Source of the DNA: Afipia sp. GAS231
GTDB lineage: Bacteria > Pseudomonadota > Alphaproteobacteria > Rhizobiales > Xanthobacteraceae
Reading direction: 5' to 3'
DNA: 64,000 nucleotides
NCBI RefSeq assembly: GCF_900103365.1
Contig: NZ_LT629703.1
Location: 3,348,001-3,412,000 of the forward strand
A program made the position numbers and the translations under genes. The number at the start of each line of letters is the position of its first letter. Position 1 is the first letter of the stretch. The notes beneath the pieces are model-generated. The model worked only from the letters and a program-made list of their open reading frames with translations. It searched no databases and was not told the DNA's origin. This document shows positions 15,549-25,507 of the stretch, piece by piece.

Positions 15549-16538
15549 ATGACCGTGTCATTCAGCACTATCGATCTGAACCTGCTTCGCGTTTTCGACG
15601 CGGTCATGGAGGACCGCAGCGTTCTGCGCGCAAGCCAGCGGGTCTTCCTCAGCCAATCCGCCGTCAGCCATTCGCTCGCCCGTCTGAGGGAAATGCTCGA
15701 CGACGAACTGTTCGTCCGCACCTCCGCAGGCATGCAGCCGACCGCCCGCGCGCGCGCCATGGCGCCGCTGGTCCGCGAGGCCCTGAAAACACTGGAAGCG
15801 GCGATCGGACCGCCGAAGTTCGACCCGGGCAGTTCGACCAAGACATTTACGATCGCCGCGAACGACTTCACGACGGCGATCGTGGCGCCGCACCTGCTTC
15901 GGATTCTCAAGGCCGAGGCCCCTTCCGTCGATATCGTCATCAAACCGGTCACCCGCATCGACTTGGCGGAGCAGATCGACCTCGGCCGAATTGACGCCGC
16001 CATCGGGACGTTCTCCGGCGCGCCGCAACGCTTCAACTCCAACCTGCTGTTTGAATACGACGATGTCCTGATCGCGGGCCGGGCGTTTGAGACCATGACG
16101 ATCGAGCACCTCTCTCGCCTCTCGATCGTGGTGGTATCGTTCGGCGGCGAGCAGGAAGGCGCCATCGACGGCTTCATTTCGGAGCGTGGACTGGCGCGAA
16201 GGTCGGAGATGTACGACCGCCGCGCGTTCGAACGCGCATTTGCGGCATCCGAACGCTTACCGCGGCTCGCGGTTTCACTGCCGCATTTCCTGGCGCTTCC
16301 GTCGCTCCTCGAAGGGTCTGATCTCGCGGCCATCGTGCCACGCCCGTTGGCCGATTCTTTCGCGCGCAACCATTCGATTTCGATCTACGAACTGCCCTAC
16401 CCCACGGCCCGTCTGGAAGTGCGCTCGTTGTGGCACGAGCGGCACGAAGGCGAGGCCTCTCAGGAGTGGCTGCACGGCATCATGCGGCGCGCAACCGAAC
16501 ACCTCCCAATCGGCTCGATCAAGGGCGGCCTCGCCTGA
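15549..16538 (+). CDS. LysR-family transcriptional regulator
   Basis: A 329-residue LysR regulator transcribed away from the nitrobenzoate-type operon. The N-terminal winged helix reads IDLNLLRVFDAVMEDRSVLRASQRVFLSQSAVSHSLARLREMLDDELFVRT, and the effector-binding domain occupies about residues 95-300. The ATG at 15549 matches the usual LysR N-terminus; an earlier in-frame ATG at 15489 would add 20 unrelated residues. The divergent arrangement is typical of a LysR activator of a catabolic operon, so an aromatic (nitro)carboxylate is the likely inducer. Confidence 0.9.
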   Translation: MTVSFSTIDLNLLRVFDAVMEDRSVLRASQRVFLSQSAVSHSLARLREMLDDELFVRTSAGMQPTARARAMAPLVREALKTLEAAIGPPKFDPGSSTKTFTIAANDFTTAIVAPHLLRILKAEAPSVDIVIKPVTRIDLAEQIDLGRIDAAIGTFSGAPQRFNSNLLFEYDDVLIAGRAFETMTIEHLSRLSIVVVSFGGEQEGAIDGFISERGLARRSEMYDRRAFERAFAASERLPRLAVSLPHFLALPSLLEGSDLAAIVPRPLADSFARNHSISIYELPYPTARLEVRSLWHERHEGEASQEWLHGIMRRATEHLPIGSIKGGLA

Positions 16539-16552
16539 CCAGGCGGCGGCGA

Positions 16553-16657
16553 CCGTCATTCCGGGGCGATACGAAGCATCGAACCTCAGGTGCGCAATTG
16601 CGCACCGGGGAATCTCGAGATTCCGGGTTCGCGCTTTCGCGCGCCCCGGAATGACGG
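16553..16657. repeat. Palindromic intergenic repeat, family E copy 1
   Basis: Bounded by CCGTCATTCCGGGGCG and its inverse CGCCCCGGAATGACGG, with inner inverted pairs GGTGCGCAATTGCGCACC and GGAATCTCGAGATTCC. It lies between the convergent lysR and pcaF genes. The second copy is at 56747-56846. Confidence 0.85.
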
Positions 16658-16668
16658 ACTAACGTCCG

Positions 16669-17877
16669 TCAGTTCAGCTTCTCGATCGCGATCGCGACGC
16701 CCTGACCGACGCCGACGCACATGGTGGCGAGCGCGAGCTTGCCGCCGCGCTTCTCCATGCCGTGCACGGCCGTCATCGCCAGCCGCGCACCGCTCATGCC
16801 GAGGGGATGGCCGAGCGCAATTGCGCCGCCATGCGGATTGACGAAGTCGGCATCGTCCTTGACGCCGAGTTGCCGCAGGCAGGCGATGCCCTGCGAGGCG
16901 AAGGCTTCATTGAGCTCGATCAAATCGAAGTCGGAGATCTTCAGGCCCAGCCGTTCCATCAGTTTGCGGGTCGCCGGCACCGGGCCAATGCCCATGATGC
17001 GCGGCGGCACTGCGGCCGAGGCGAGGCCGAGAATGCGCGCGCGCGGCGTCAGGCCGTGCTTCTTCACGGCGGCCTCGGAGGCGAGGATCATCGCGGCGGC
17101 ACCGTCATTGACGCCGGAGGCGTTGCCTGCGGTCACCGTGCCGGGATTGCGCACGATCGGCTTCAGTTTTGTCAGGGCTTCGAGCGTGGTCTCGGGGCGC
17201 GGATGTTCGTCCTTGTCGACCGTGATCGGGCCGGCCTTGCCGCCGGGCACCGACACCGCCGTGATTTCCTCGGCGAAGTAACCCGATGCGATCGCCGCCC
17301 CCGCGCGCTGCTGCGAGCGGATCGCGAATGCGTCCTGATCGGCGCGCGACACCTGGAATTCCTCGGCGACGTTCTCGCCGGTCTCCGGCATCGCATCGAC
17401 GCCATATTGCGCCTTCATCAAGGGGTTGATGAAGCGCCAGCCGATCGTGGTATCGTAGATCTCGGCCGAACGCGCGAACGCTTCCGGCGCCTTGCCCATC
17501 ACGAACGGCGCCCGCGTCATCGATTCGACGCCGCCGGCAATCGCGAAATCGATTTCGCCGGCGCGGATGGCGCGGCCGGCAGCGCCGACCGCATCGAGGC
17601 CCGACGCACAGAGACGGTTCAGCGTCTGGCCGGGAACCGAATCCGGCATACCCGCGAGCAGTAGCGCCATGCGCGCGACGTTGCGGTTGTCTTCGCCGGC
17701 CTGGTTGGCGCAGCCGAAAAACACCTCGTCGACCTGGGACCAGTCGAGGCCCGGATGCTTCGCCATCAACGCCTTGATCGGGGCCGCGCCCAGATCGTCG
17801 GCGCGCACCTTGGCGAGCGAGCCGCCGAAACGGCCGATCGGGGTCCGGACGGCATCGCAAATAAATACATCACCCAT
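16669..17877 (-). CDS. pcaF: 3-oxoadipyl-CoA thiolase
   Basis: Last enzyme of the 3-oxoadipate pathway: splits 3-oxoadipyl-CoA to succinyl-CoA and acetyl-CoA. The 402-residue thiolase begins with DVFICDAVRTPIGRFGGSLA, has the acyl-accepting Cys90 in LNRLCASGLDAVG, the NPHGGAIALGHPLGMSGAR active-site His and a C-terminal CVGVGQG with the second Cys. The N-terminus closely follows PcaF rather than degradative FadA or PhbA. I place the start at 17877, with AGGGAGA upstream. It faces the lysR gene and would finish catabolism begun by both ring-cleavage sets in the window. Confidence 0.85.
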   Translation of the reverse strand: MGDVFICDAVRTPIGRFGGSLAKVRADDLGAAPIKALMAKHPGLDWSQVDEVFFGCANQAGEDNRNVARMALLLAGMPDSVPGQTLNRLCASGLDAVGAAGRAIRAGEIDFAIAGGVESMTRAPFVMGKAPEAFARSAEIYDTTIGWRFINPLMKAQYGVDAMPETGENVAEEFQVSRADQDAFAIRSQQRAGAAIASGYFAEEITAVSVPGGKAGPITVDKDEHPRPETTLEALTKLKPIVRNPGTVTAGNASGVNDGAAAMILASEAAVKKHGLTPRARILGLASAAVPPRIMGIGPVPATRKLMERLGLKISDFDLIELNEAFASQGIACLRQLGVKDDADFVNPHGGAIALGHPLGMSGARLAMTAVHGMEKRGGKLALATMCVGVGQGVAIAIEKLN

Positions 17878-18105
17878 TGAATCTCTCCCTGAATGCCGCG
17901 TTTCGGGCATGGACCCGCTTGAATTGATGGCGAGTTTTAGGAGCGCGCTTGCGGCAGGTCAATTGAGGCTTCACCCGCTTTAGCCGAGGGCCACTCATGC
18001 TCCCACCGCGGGCATGATCAATTAGTGCGCTCTGGGCGTGGAAAACCCGGAGAAAACAGGCAAAGCGATAGGACCGGACGGTGAAATTTTGTAGCTTCCG
18101 GCGCC

Positions 18106-20853
18106 ATGACGATCCAGCAATCCATCCCCCTGCCCCCTGAGGCCACGCCAACCCCGGAAGCCACACCGGCGACCGACGACAACGCGCGCGTCACGCCGAT
18201 GATGGAACAGTACCTTGAAATCAAGGCCGGCCATCCCGGGCTGTTGCTGTTCTACCGGATGGGCGATTTCTACGAGCTGTTCTTCGAGGACGCCGAGATC
18301 GCCTCCAAGACGCTCGGCATTGTCCTGACCAAGCGCGGCAAGCATCAGGGCATGGATATCCCGATGTGCGGCGTGCCGGTGGAGCGTTCCGAAGATTACC
18401 TGCACCGGCTGATCAATGCCGGCCATCGCGTCGCGGTATGCGAGCAGACCGAGAACCCGGCCGAAGCCCGCGCCCGTGGCAACAAGAGCGTGGTCCGCCG
18501 CGGCGTGGTGCGGCTGGTCACACCCGGCACGCTGACCGAAGACACGCTGCTGGATGCCCGCACCAACAATTACCTGCTGGCGATCGCACGCGCCCGCGGC
18601 TCATCCGGCGGCGATCGCGTTGGCCTCGCCTGGATCGACATCTCGACCTCCGAATTCATGGTGACGGAATGTTCGACCGCGGAACTCGCGGCGACGCTGG
18701 CGCGCATCAATCCGAATGAAGTGATCGTCACCGACGCGCTCTATAGCGATCCCGATCTCGGGCCACTGCTGCGCGAACTGCAAGCCGTGACGCCGCTGAC
18801 CCGCGACGTCTTTGACGGCGCCACCGCCGAACGCCGGCTTTGCGATTATTTCGCGGTTGCGACCATGGACGGCCTCAGTGCGATGTCGCGGCTGGAAGCA
18901 ACGGCCGCCGCCGCCGCCGTCACCTATATCGACCGCACCCAGGTCGGAAAGCGTCCGCCGCTGGCGCCGCCCTCGCGCGAGGCCGCCGGCACCACCATGG
19001 CGATCGACCCGGCGACCCGCGCCAACCTCGAACTGACACGGACGCTGGCCGGCGAACGCCGCGGCTCGCTGCTCGATGCGATCGACTGCACCGTGACGTC
19101 GGCCGGATCACGGCTGCTGGCCCAACGGCTCGCAGCCCCGCTCACCGACACAGCTGCGATTGCGCGGCGGCTGGATGCGATCGCGGCCTTTGTCGCCGAC
19201 TCCGCCGCGCGTGACGAACTCCGCACCACGCTCAAGGCTGCCCCCGACATGTCGCGCGCACTGGCGCGGCTGTCGGTCGGACGCGGCGGCCCGCGCGATC
19301 TGGCAGGTTTGCGCGACGGCGTCCTCGCCGCCGATCAGGCGCTGGCGCGACTAACGCAACTGGAAGCCCCGCCGGCAGAAATCTCCGCCGTAATGGAGGC
19401 GCTACGCCGCCCGTCGCGCGATCTCGCCGGCGAATTCGAGCGCGCGCTGGCGGAGCAACTGCCGCTGATCAAGCGCGACGGCGGCTTTGTCCGCGAAGGT
19501 TACGAACCGGCGCTGGACGAAACCCGCAGCCTGCGCGATGCCTCGCGCCTCGTGGTCGCAGCGATGCAGGCGCGCTACGCCGATGACACCGGTATCAAGG
19601 CGCTAAAAATCCGCCACAACAACGTGCTCGGCTATTTCGTCGAGGTCACCGCGCAGCATGGCGACCGCTTGATGGCGCCACCGCTGAACGCGACCTTCAT
19701 CCATCGCCAGACGCTGGCGGGCCAGGTTCGTTTCACCACCTCCGAACTCGGCGAGATCGAAGCCAAGATCGCCAATGCCGGCGATCGCGCGCTCGGGTTG
19801 GAACTCGAAATCTTCGAACGGCTCTGCGCCATGGCGCTCGCCGCCAGCGATGACCTGCGTGCGGCCGCGCACGCGTTCGCGATGCTCGATGTCGCAAGCG
19901 CATTGGCAAAGTTGGCGGTCGACGACAACTATGTGCGGCCCGATGTCGACGGCTCGCTCGGCTTTGCGGTCGAGGGTGGCAGGCATCCGGTGGTTGAGCA
20001 GGCGCTGAAGCGCGACGGCCAGCCGTTCATCGCCAATGCCTGCGACCTGTCGCCGGGACCAGGCCAAAAATCCGGCCAGATCTGGCTGATCACCGGTCCA
20101 AACATGGCCGGTAAATCGACCTTCCTGCGCCAGAACGCGCTGATCGCGCTGATGGCGCAGATCGGCTCCTACGTGCCGGCGTCGCGTGCGCGGATCGGCG
20201 TCATTGACCGGCTGTTCTCACGTGTCGGCGCGGCCGATGACCTCGCGCGGGGCCGCTCCACCTTCATGGTGGAAATGGTCGAGACCGCTGTCATCCTCAA
20301 CCAGGCCAGCGAACGTTCGCTGGTGATCCTGGACGAGATCGGCCGTGGCACTGCGACCTTCGACGGTCTCTCGATCGCCTGGGCCGCGATCGAACATCTG
20401 CACGAAGCCAACCGCTGCCGCTCGCTGTTCGCGACGCATTATCACGAGCTGACCGCGCTGTCGGCGAAGCTGCCGCGAATGTTCAACGCCACCGTGCGCG
20501 TCAAGGAATGGCAGGGCGACGTCGTGTTCCTGCACGAAGTGCTGCCGGGCTCCGCCGACCGCTCCTACGGCATCCAGGTCGCCAAACTCGCCGGTCTGCC
20601 GCCCGCCGTGATCGCGCGCGCCAAATCGGTGCTGGCGAAACTCGAGGCGCAGGACCGCGGCCAGACCGCGCGCGCGCTCGCGGATGATTTGCCGCTGTTC
20701 GCCGTCCCCTCCCGCGCCGCCGCCGAACCGGCACCGCCGACCGAGGCCGAATTGCTGCTGGAGGCGGTGAAGGCGCTGCACCCCGACGAGATGTCGCCGC
20801 GGGAGGCGCTCGAGGCGTTGTATGCGCTGAAGGCGAAATTGCCGAAGGGGTGA
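18106..20853 (+). CDS. mutS: DNA mismatch repair protein MutS
   Basis: Mismatch sensor and ATPase, 915 residues. The mismatch-binding domain carries the Phe-x-Glu motif at residues 55-57 (GDFYELFF), followed by connector, lever and clamp domains. The C-terminal ABC-type ATPase has Walker [10 protein letters not shown] with Lys670, the signature region around [11 protein letters not shown] and Walker [16 protein letters not shown]. It is longer than the E. coli protein by about 60 residues, partly from a Pro/Ala-rich N-terminus. The gene stands alone, with a family A repeat directly after it. Confidence 0.98.
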   Translation: MTIQQSIPLPPEATPTPEATPATDDNARVTPMMEQYLEIKAGHPGLLLFYRMGDFYELFFEDAEIASKTLGIVLTKRGKHQGMDIPMCGVPVERSEDYLHRLINAGHRVAVCEQTENPAEARARGNKSVVRRGVVRLVTPGTLTEDTLLDARTNNYLLAIARARGSSGGDRVGLAWIDISTSEFMVTECSTAELAATLARINPNEVIVTDALYSDPDLGPLLRELQAVTPLTRDVFDGATAERRLCDYFAVATMDGLSAMSRLEATAAAAAVTYIDRTQVGKRPPLAPPSREAAGTTMAIDPATRANLELTRTLAGERRGSLLDAIDCTVTSAGSRLLAQRLAAPLTDTAAIARRLDAIAAFVADSAARDELRTTLKAAPDMSRALARLSVGRGGPRDLAGLRDGVLAADQALARLTQLEAPPAEISAVMEALRRPSRDLAGEFERALAEQLPLIKRDGGFVREGYEPALDETRSLRDASRLVVAAMQARYADDTGIKALKIRHNNVLGYFVEVTAQHGDRLMAPPLNATFIHRQTLAGQVRFTTSELGEIEAKIANAGDRALGLELEIFERLCAMALAASDDLRAAAHAFAMLDVASALAKLAVDDNYVRPDVDGSLGFAVEGGRHPVVEQALKRDGQPFIANACDLSPGPGQKSGQIWLITGPNMAGKSTFLRQNALIALMAQIGSYVPASRARIGVIDRLFSRVGAADDLARGRSTFMVEMVETAVILNQASERSLVILDEIGRGTATFDGLSIAWAAIEHLHEANRCRSLFATHYHELTALSAKLPRMFNATVRVKEWQGDVVFLHEVLPGSADRSYGIQVAKLAGLPPAVIARAKSVLAKLEAQDRGQTARALADDLPLFAVPSRAAAEPAPPTEAELLLEAVKALHPDEMSPREALEALYALKAKLPKG

Positions 20854-20864
20854 GAACCCTCCAT

Positions 20865-20952
20865 TCGTCATTGCGAGCGAAGCGAAGCAATCCAGCGAGC
20901 CGCCGAAAGAAAGACTGGATTGCTTCGTCGCTTTGCTCCTCGCAATGACGAA
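20865..20952. repeat. Palindromic intergenic repeat, family A copy 2
   Basis: Same termini as the element at 3726-3808 (CGTCATTGCGAGCG and its inverse), same inner AGCAATCCA/TGGATTGCT pair, but a different central spacer. It fills the space between the convergent mutS and membrane-protein genes and ends directly at the latter's stop codon. Confidence 0.85.
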
Positions 20953-21747
20953 CTAGGGCGCCGCTTTCCGTCGCCCGTTCCACCACAGCGTCAGATTCCA
21001 GCAGATGCAGGTCGCAAGCCCGAGGCTCAATCCGATTACCGAACCGAACTGCAACGCTCCGACATGCAGCACGGCGATCGCCGATCCAAATCCCATCAGG
21101 CCCCAGGCGCCGTTGGCGATCACAGCCGCGGTCGGCGGGCCGCCGATGCGCGGGTGCAGGATGAGCATCATCGAGGTGAACACGATCGGAAACAGCGCCA
21201 GCATGCCGCTGATGCTGGGGCCGACCCAGCCAGATAATGTGACGACGGTGGCGACCAATGTCGCCACCAGCGAAGCTCGCAGCGGAATGTCGAACCAGCG
21301 GCGCGTGATCGGCGGCATCCGGACATGACGGTAGCGCGCCAGCAGCGGAATGCAGATCGCGAACGTCACTGCATTTGCAATCAGGCCCGCCAGCAGCGAC
21401 CAGTGAAACTGACGGATGATCGATGCCAGCGCGATCCAGACCGCGATTGCGGCGCCGGCGCTGAGCCACACGCTGCGCCGTTGTGCAAGCACGACGTAAG
21501 TGAGCCCAAGCAGGATGGTCGCGGCATTGACCGGCAGGCTTGCGAGCGCGCCTTCGGCGATGAACGCCGCATCATGGTCGAGCGCGAGGAACACATAGGA
21601 CGGCCCCGCCGAGATCGGCAAGGTCGCGACCAGCGCGCCGATCACGGGTCCGGATTTTTCGGTGATGATCGACGACGTCACCACGAACGCCGCCGTGATC
21701 GCCATCCGCAGCGCGAGCGTCAGCAGGAAGGTGAGTTCGGGGGACAT
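20953..21747 (-). CDS. Conserved multi-pass membrane protein of unknown function
   Basis: A 264-residue inner-membrane protein with about eight hydrophobic helices. Two similar halves can be seen, each starting with a polar-edged helix followed by an SGP/SG-rich turn (SAGPSYVFLALD, GPSISGMLALFPIVFTSMM), which suggests an internal duplication. I do not recognise a transport motif. The gene lies between families A and B repeats, with no clear operon partner. Confidence 0.6.
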   Translation of the reverse strand: MSPELTFLLTLALRMAITAAFVVTSSIITEKSGPVIGALVATLPISAGPSYVFLALDHDAAFIAEGALASLPVNAATILLGLTYVVLAQRRSVWLSAGAAIAVWIALASIIRQFHWSLLAGLIANAVTFAICIPLLARYRHVRMPPITRRWFDIPLRASLVATLVATVVTLSGWVGPSISGMLALFPIVFTSMMLILHPRIGGPPTAAVIANGAWGLMGFGSAIAVLHVGALQFGSVIGLSLGLATCICWNLTLWWNGRRKAAP

Positions 21748-21760
21748 GGCGGCGCTCTCT

Positions 21761-21915
21761 TACCCTCCCCTGAAGGGGGAGGGTCGACGCGAAGCGGCGG
21801 GGTGGGGTGACGGTCTCTCGTCACAACAAGTGACCGGGCTGAGAGACTGTCACCCCACCCCGTATCGCATTTCGCTTCGCTCATGCGATCCGACCCTCCC
21901 CCTCCAGGGGAGGGT
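21761..21915. repeat. Palindromic intergenic repeat, family B copy 1
   Basis: The ends read TACCCTCCCCTGAAGGGG and the inverse CCCCTCCAGGGGAGGGT, with a strong inner pair GGGGTGGGGTGACGGTCTCTC / GAGACTGTCACCCCACCCC. The second copy is at 24163-24328. It separates the membrane-protein gene from osmC. Confidence 0.85.
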
Positions 21916-21920
21916 CAAGA

Positions 21921-22430
21921 TCAAATCCGCTTCATCGACACCGAAACCTTCGGGCCGTTCTTGATGGTCTGATAGACCACGCAATAGCGCTCGGTGAGTT
22001 TCAGGAGCAGATCGAGCTTGTCCTGCGGCGCGTCGGTCTCGACGTCGAAGCGCAAACGAATCTCGGCAAATCCAACCGGGGCTTCCTTGTCGACGCCCAG
22101 CGTGCCGCGAAAATCGAGATCGCCTTCGGCGGTGACGTTGCCGGTCTTGAGCGGAATCTCGACGGCGGTTGCGACCGACTTCAGCGTTACGCCGGCGCAG
22201 GCGACGAGGGCTTCCAGCAGCATGTCGCCGGAGCACAATTCCAGCCCCGAGCCGCCGGTGGCCGGATGCAGGCCGGCCATCGCCAGCGCGCGGCCGGTTT
22301 CGACCTTGCAGGCAATGCCGTCGCTGTCGATCGAGCCTTTGGCTTTCAGAGTGATGATCGCAGCCGAAGGATCCGACTTGTAGCGTTCCTTGATCGGGGC
22401 CTGCATCGCGCGGAGATCGGCGGCGTCCAT
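21921..22430 (-). CDS. OsmC-family peroxiredoxin-like protein
   Basis: A 169-residue OsmC/Ohr-fold protein, which reduces organic hydroperoxides or sulfur species through two cysteines. The peroxidatic Cys is in LEALVACAGVTLKSVATAVE and the resolving Cys in LTERYCVVYQTIKNGP. The N-terminus DLRAMQAPIKERYKSDP and the ALAMAGLHPATGGSG segment place it in the OsmC branch with an extended N-terminal arm rather than Ohr. It is the only gene between a repeat and the ABC importer operon. Confidence 0.85.
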   Translation of the reverse strand: MDAADLRAMQAPIKERYKSDPSAAIITLKAKGSIDSDGIACKVETGRALAMAGLHPATGGSGLELCSGDMLLEALVACAGVTLKSVATAVEIPLKTGNVTAEGDLDFRGTLGVDKEAPVGFAEIRLRFDVETDAPQDKLDLLLKLTERYCVVYQTIKNGPKVSVSMKRI

Positions 22431-22485
22431 TTTTTCTTCTCCCGGTTCTTTGTTTAGGCCGATTTAGTGCGAAATCAGCCCGCTG

Positions 22486-23271
22486 TCACCACCACATCGC
22501 TTCGCCGGCGGTCGATTTGGGGTCGGCATCGGGCACGTTGCGGTCGAGCGAGCGGTCGAGCGCGGTCAGCACCCGGCGCTTGAAATTGTCGAAATGGGGA
22601 GAATTGCGGTCGCGCGGCCGCGCCAGGTTGATCTTGATCTCCTCGAACAGCCGCCCCGGCCGCGGGCGCATCACAAGCACGCGATCCGCCAGCACCACGG
22701 CCTCGTCGACATCATGCGTCACCAGGATGAGGGTCGGCCGCGTGTCGTTCCAGAGATCGAGCAGATGGTCCTGCAAATCGCGGCGTGTGAAGGCATCAAG
22801 CGCCGAAAACGGCTCGTCCAGCAGCAGCACTTCCGGCTGCGGCACCAGCGCGCGGGCAATCGCGACCCGCTGCGCCTGTCCGCCGGAAAGTTCGCGCGGC
22901 CAGGCCTTGGCCTTGTCGGCAAGGCCGACCCGCGCCAGTGCGCGCAACACCTTGCCGCCCCTGACATTCGCCGGCTGGTCCGACAGGCCGAAGCCGATAT
23001 TGTCGGCAACACTCAGCCACGGCAGCAGCCGCGGCTCCTGAAAGATGATTCCGATTTTGGCATGCGGCGAGACGATCGTCTCCTCGTCGAGCCTGATGGT
23101 GCCAGCGGAGGCGCGGTCGAGGCCGGCGATGGCGCGAAGAAGGGTCGACTTGCCGCAACCGGAGCCGCCGATGATGGCGACGATTTCGCCGCGCCGGATT
23201 TCGGCCGAAAAACGTTCCAGCGCATGAACGCCGTTCGGATAGGTCTTGCCGACGCGGTCGAGCGCGAGCAT
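22486..23271 (-). CDS. ABC transporter ATP-binding protein, SsuB/TauB type
   Basis: A 261-residue ATPase of a nitrate/sulfonate/taurine-type importer. It has Walker A GGSGCGKST, Q-loop IFQEPRLLPWLSV, signature ELSGGQAQRVAIARAL, Walker B LLLDEPFSALD and H-loop ILVTHDVDEAVVLADRVLVM. Its ATG overlaps the permease stop by one base (TGATG). With the permease upstream and the binding protein further upstream it forms a complete importer; alkanesulfonate is the best guess for the substrate. Confidence 0.9.
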   Translation of the reverse strand: MLALDRVGKTYPNGVHALERFSAEIRRGEIVAIIGGSGCGKSTLLRAIAGLDRASAGTIRLDEETIVSPHAKIGIIFQEPRLLPWLSVADNIGFGLSDQPANVRGGKVLRALARVGLADKAKAWPRELSGGQAQRVAIARALVPQPEVLLLDEPFSALDAFTRRDLQDHLLDLWNDTRPTLILVTHDVDEAVVLADRVLVMRPRPGRLFEEIKINLARPRDRNSPHFDNFKRRVLTALDRSLDRNVPDADPKSTAGEAMWW

Positions 23272-24122
23272 CAGCTACCCCCGCTTTGGCGGCCGAACGC
23301 ATCCTGCCAGCGCAGCAGCGGCGCGGTCGCGACTTCGATCAGCCAGTCGGTGGTCTTGCCGAGGATCGCGAAGATCACGATCGCTGCGAGAATTTGCGCG
23401 GGCTTGCCGAGCTGCTGGCCGTCGAGCAGGAGATAGCCGAGTCCCTCGGAGGCGCCCATCAGTTCGGCGGCGACGACGAACATCCAGCCCAGGCCGAGGC
23501 CGACGCGCAGCGCGACCACATAGGCCGGCAACACCGCCGGCAACAGGATGCGCCGGATCATTGCCGGGCCAGTCAGACGAAAGGTGCGGCCGACCTCAAC
23601 GATCTTGCGATCGACCGAGAGGATCGCGCCCATCACGCCGAGATAGACCGGGAAGAACACGCCGGCCGCGATCAGCGCTACCTTCGAGGTTTCAAAAATG
23701 CCGAGCCAGAGAATGAACAACGGCACCCAGGCCAGCGACGGGATCGCGCGCAACGCCTGCACCGTCGGATCCAGCAGCCGCCGCGCCAGATCCCAATAGC
23801 CGGAGACGGCGCCGAGCAGCGTGCCGGCGACGACGCCAAGGCCGAAGCCCGCGCCCACCCGGCTCAGCGTCGCGATGACATGGCGCGACAGCTCGCCGCT
23901 TTTCGCCATCTCCATGATGGTGGCGAAGATTTTGGTCGGCGGCGGCACCAGCCGGCCGTTGGAATAGCCGAGCCAGACCACGATTTCCCAGCCGACCGCG
24001 AGGCCCACCGGCAGCAGCAGCCCGAGCGCCGGCCGCGCATAGCGCCCAAGCCGCGACGACGACGCGGGCTGTGTCCTCGCATCGGTCTGTTCCAGCGCTG
24101 GCAGTTCAACCGTCATGGCCAT
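23271..24122 (-). CDS. ABC transporter permease, SsuC/TauC type
   Basis: A 283-residue inner-membrane permease with six predicted helices. The EAA-like loop is in LGYLLLDGQQLGKPAQILAAIVIFAILG, and the GLGWMFVVAAELMGASEGLGYL segment is typical of sulfonate/nitrate/bicarbonate permeases. I take the ATG at 24122 as start (ATG at 24116 is equally possible); the longer TTG frame from 24152 is unlikely. Gene order SBP - repeat - permease - ATPase on the minus strand. Confidence 0.88.
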   Translation of the reverse strand: MAMTVELPALEQTDARTQPASSSRLGRYARPALGLLLPVGLAVGWEIVVWLGYSNGRLVPPPTKIFATIMEMAKSGELSRHVIATLSRVGAGFGLGVVAGTLLGAVSGYWDLARRLLDPTVQALRAIPSLAWVPLFILWLGIFETSKVALIAAGVFFPVYLGVMGAILSVDRKIVEVGRTFRLTGPAMIRRILLPAVLPAYVVALRVGLGLGWMFVVAAELMGASEGLGYLLLDGQQLGKPAQILAAIVIFAILGKTTDWLIEVATAPLLRWQDAFGRQSGGS

Positions 24123-24162
24123 AGCAAGAACGCTTCTGGAAGGGGATTGCAAGATGGGCGCT

Positions 24163-24328
24163 TACCCTCCCCTGGAGGGGGAGGGTCGGCTCACATGGAG
24201 CGCAGCGAAATGTGAGACGGGGTGGGGTGACGGTCTATCAACTTGGATACCGTTCGCGAGGAGAGACCTTCACCCCACCCCGCCGCTCATTTCATGAGCG
24301 TCGACCCTCCCCCTCCAGGGGAGGGTGA
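24163..24328. repeat. Palindromic intergenic repeat, family B copy 2
   Basis: Same outer and inner inverted arms as 21761-21915 (CCCTCCCC...GGGGAGGG and GGGGTGGGGTGACGGTCT / AGACCTTCACCCCACCCC). Here it interrupts an ABC importer operon between the binding-protein and permease genes, where a strong hairpin could set unequal mRNA levels. Confidence 0.85.
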
Positions 24329-24334
24329 AGAAAC

Positions 24335-25309
24335 TTAGTTCGTCGGCAGCGGAACCTGATCGTCGATCAACGCATCCAGCGTCGCTTTGACGTCGACCTT
24401 GGCGTCGATGACGCCGGCCTGCTGCAAAGCGACGCCGGCGGCGAGGATGGACTCGCGCTGGGGCGCGCCGATGCGGCTATGGGTCAGCTCGGTGCGTTCC
24501 TTGAGCTGCTTGTCGACCACGCTGTCCGGCAGCTTGGTGACGCCAATAAACGTCTTCTTCAGATCATCGTAATTGGCCAGCGAGTATTTGCGGGCTTCCT
24601 CGTAGACCGCGAGGACGCGCCGGACCACGTCCGGATAGTCCTTCAAAAACTGCTCGCGCACATTGAGGATGCCCCAGGTGTTGGCATCGGCCTTGCGGTA
24701 GAAAAGTTTGGCGCCGTCCTCGACTTCGGCCTGCGCCATCATCGGGTCGAGACCGGCCCAGGCGTCGACGTCGCCGCGGATCAGCGCGGTCTTGCCGTCG
24801 GCATGCTGCAGCAGCACCGGCGTGATGTCTTTTTCGGTCAGGCCGGCGCCGAGCAGCGCGCGCACCAGGAAGATGTGCGGATCGGTGCCGCGCGTCACCG
24901 CGACCCGCTTGCCCTTGAGATCCGCCACCGAGGCGATCTTGGAATCCTTCGCCGTCACCAGCGCGGTCCATTCCGGACGCGAATAGACGTAGATCGACTT
25001 GATCGGGTTGCCGTTGATTTTCGCGACCAGCGCCGCCGAGCCCGCGGTCGATCCGAAATCGATCGAGCCGGCGTTGAGGAATTCGAGCGCCTTGTTGGAA
25101 CCGGCCGACTGCACCCAGACGATGCTGATGCCGTCCTTGGCGAATTCCTTTTCCAGCAATCCCTTTTGCTTGAGGACCATCGACACCGGGTTGTAGGTCG
25201 CCCAGTCGATGTGAATTTCCTTGAGTGCGTCGGCCGCGAAGGCTGTTCCCGGCAGCAAGGCCGAAACCGCAATCGCCGCAGCCATCGTCCGCCGTGTAAT
25301 TCCTGACAT
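24335..25309 (-). CDS. ABC transporter substrate-binding protein, aliphatic sulfonate/nitrate type
   Basis: A 324-residue periplasmic protein. The N-terminus GITRRTMAAAIAVSALL resembles a twin-arginine/Sec signal, with cleavage near AFAADAL. The mature part shows IHIDWATYNPVSMVLKQKG, LEFLNAGSIDFGSTAGSAALVA and LKGKRVAVTRGTDPHIFLV, the SsuA/NrtA pattern. The ATG at 25309 has a GAGGGGAG ribosome site; the TTG extension to 25327 is not needed. A family B repeat separates it from the permease gene. The ligand is most likely a sulfonate, judged by family only. Confidence 0.88.
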   Translation of the reverse strand: MSGITRRTMAAAIAVSALLPGTAFAADALKEIHIDWATYNPVSMVLKQKGLLEKEFAKDGISIVWVQSAGSNKALEFLNAGSIDFGSTAGSAALVAKINGNPIKSIYVYSRPEWTALVTAKDSKIASVADLKGKRVAVTRGTDPHIFLVRALLGAGLTEKDITPVLLQHADGKTALIRGDVDAWAGLDPMMAQAEVEDGAKLFYRKADANTWGILNVREQFLKDYPDVVRRVLAVYEEARKYSLANYDDLKKTFIGVTKLPDSVVDKQLKERTELTHSRIGAPQRESILAAGVALQQAGVIDAKVDVKATLDALIDDQVPLPTN

Positions 25310-25507
25310 GGTCCGGTCTCCCCTCAACTCAAAAAAACATCTTGTTATTTCAATGAGTTAAACCCTGAGGTCAACGAGAAAATACGTGCCGCCCAAGCAC
25401 GCTTGCGAGAACAACTTAGTCGAAAGCAAAGAGAATCCAGCATAGAATCACCACGGCCCTACAATCCTCCGTGACAGCGTCTGCGCCGTCCGATATCGGG
25501 TTAGATC

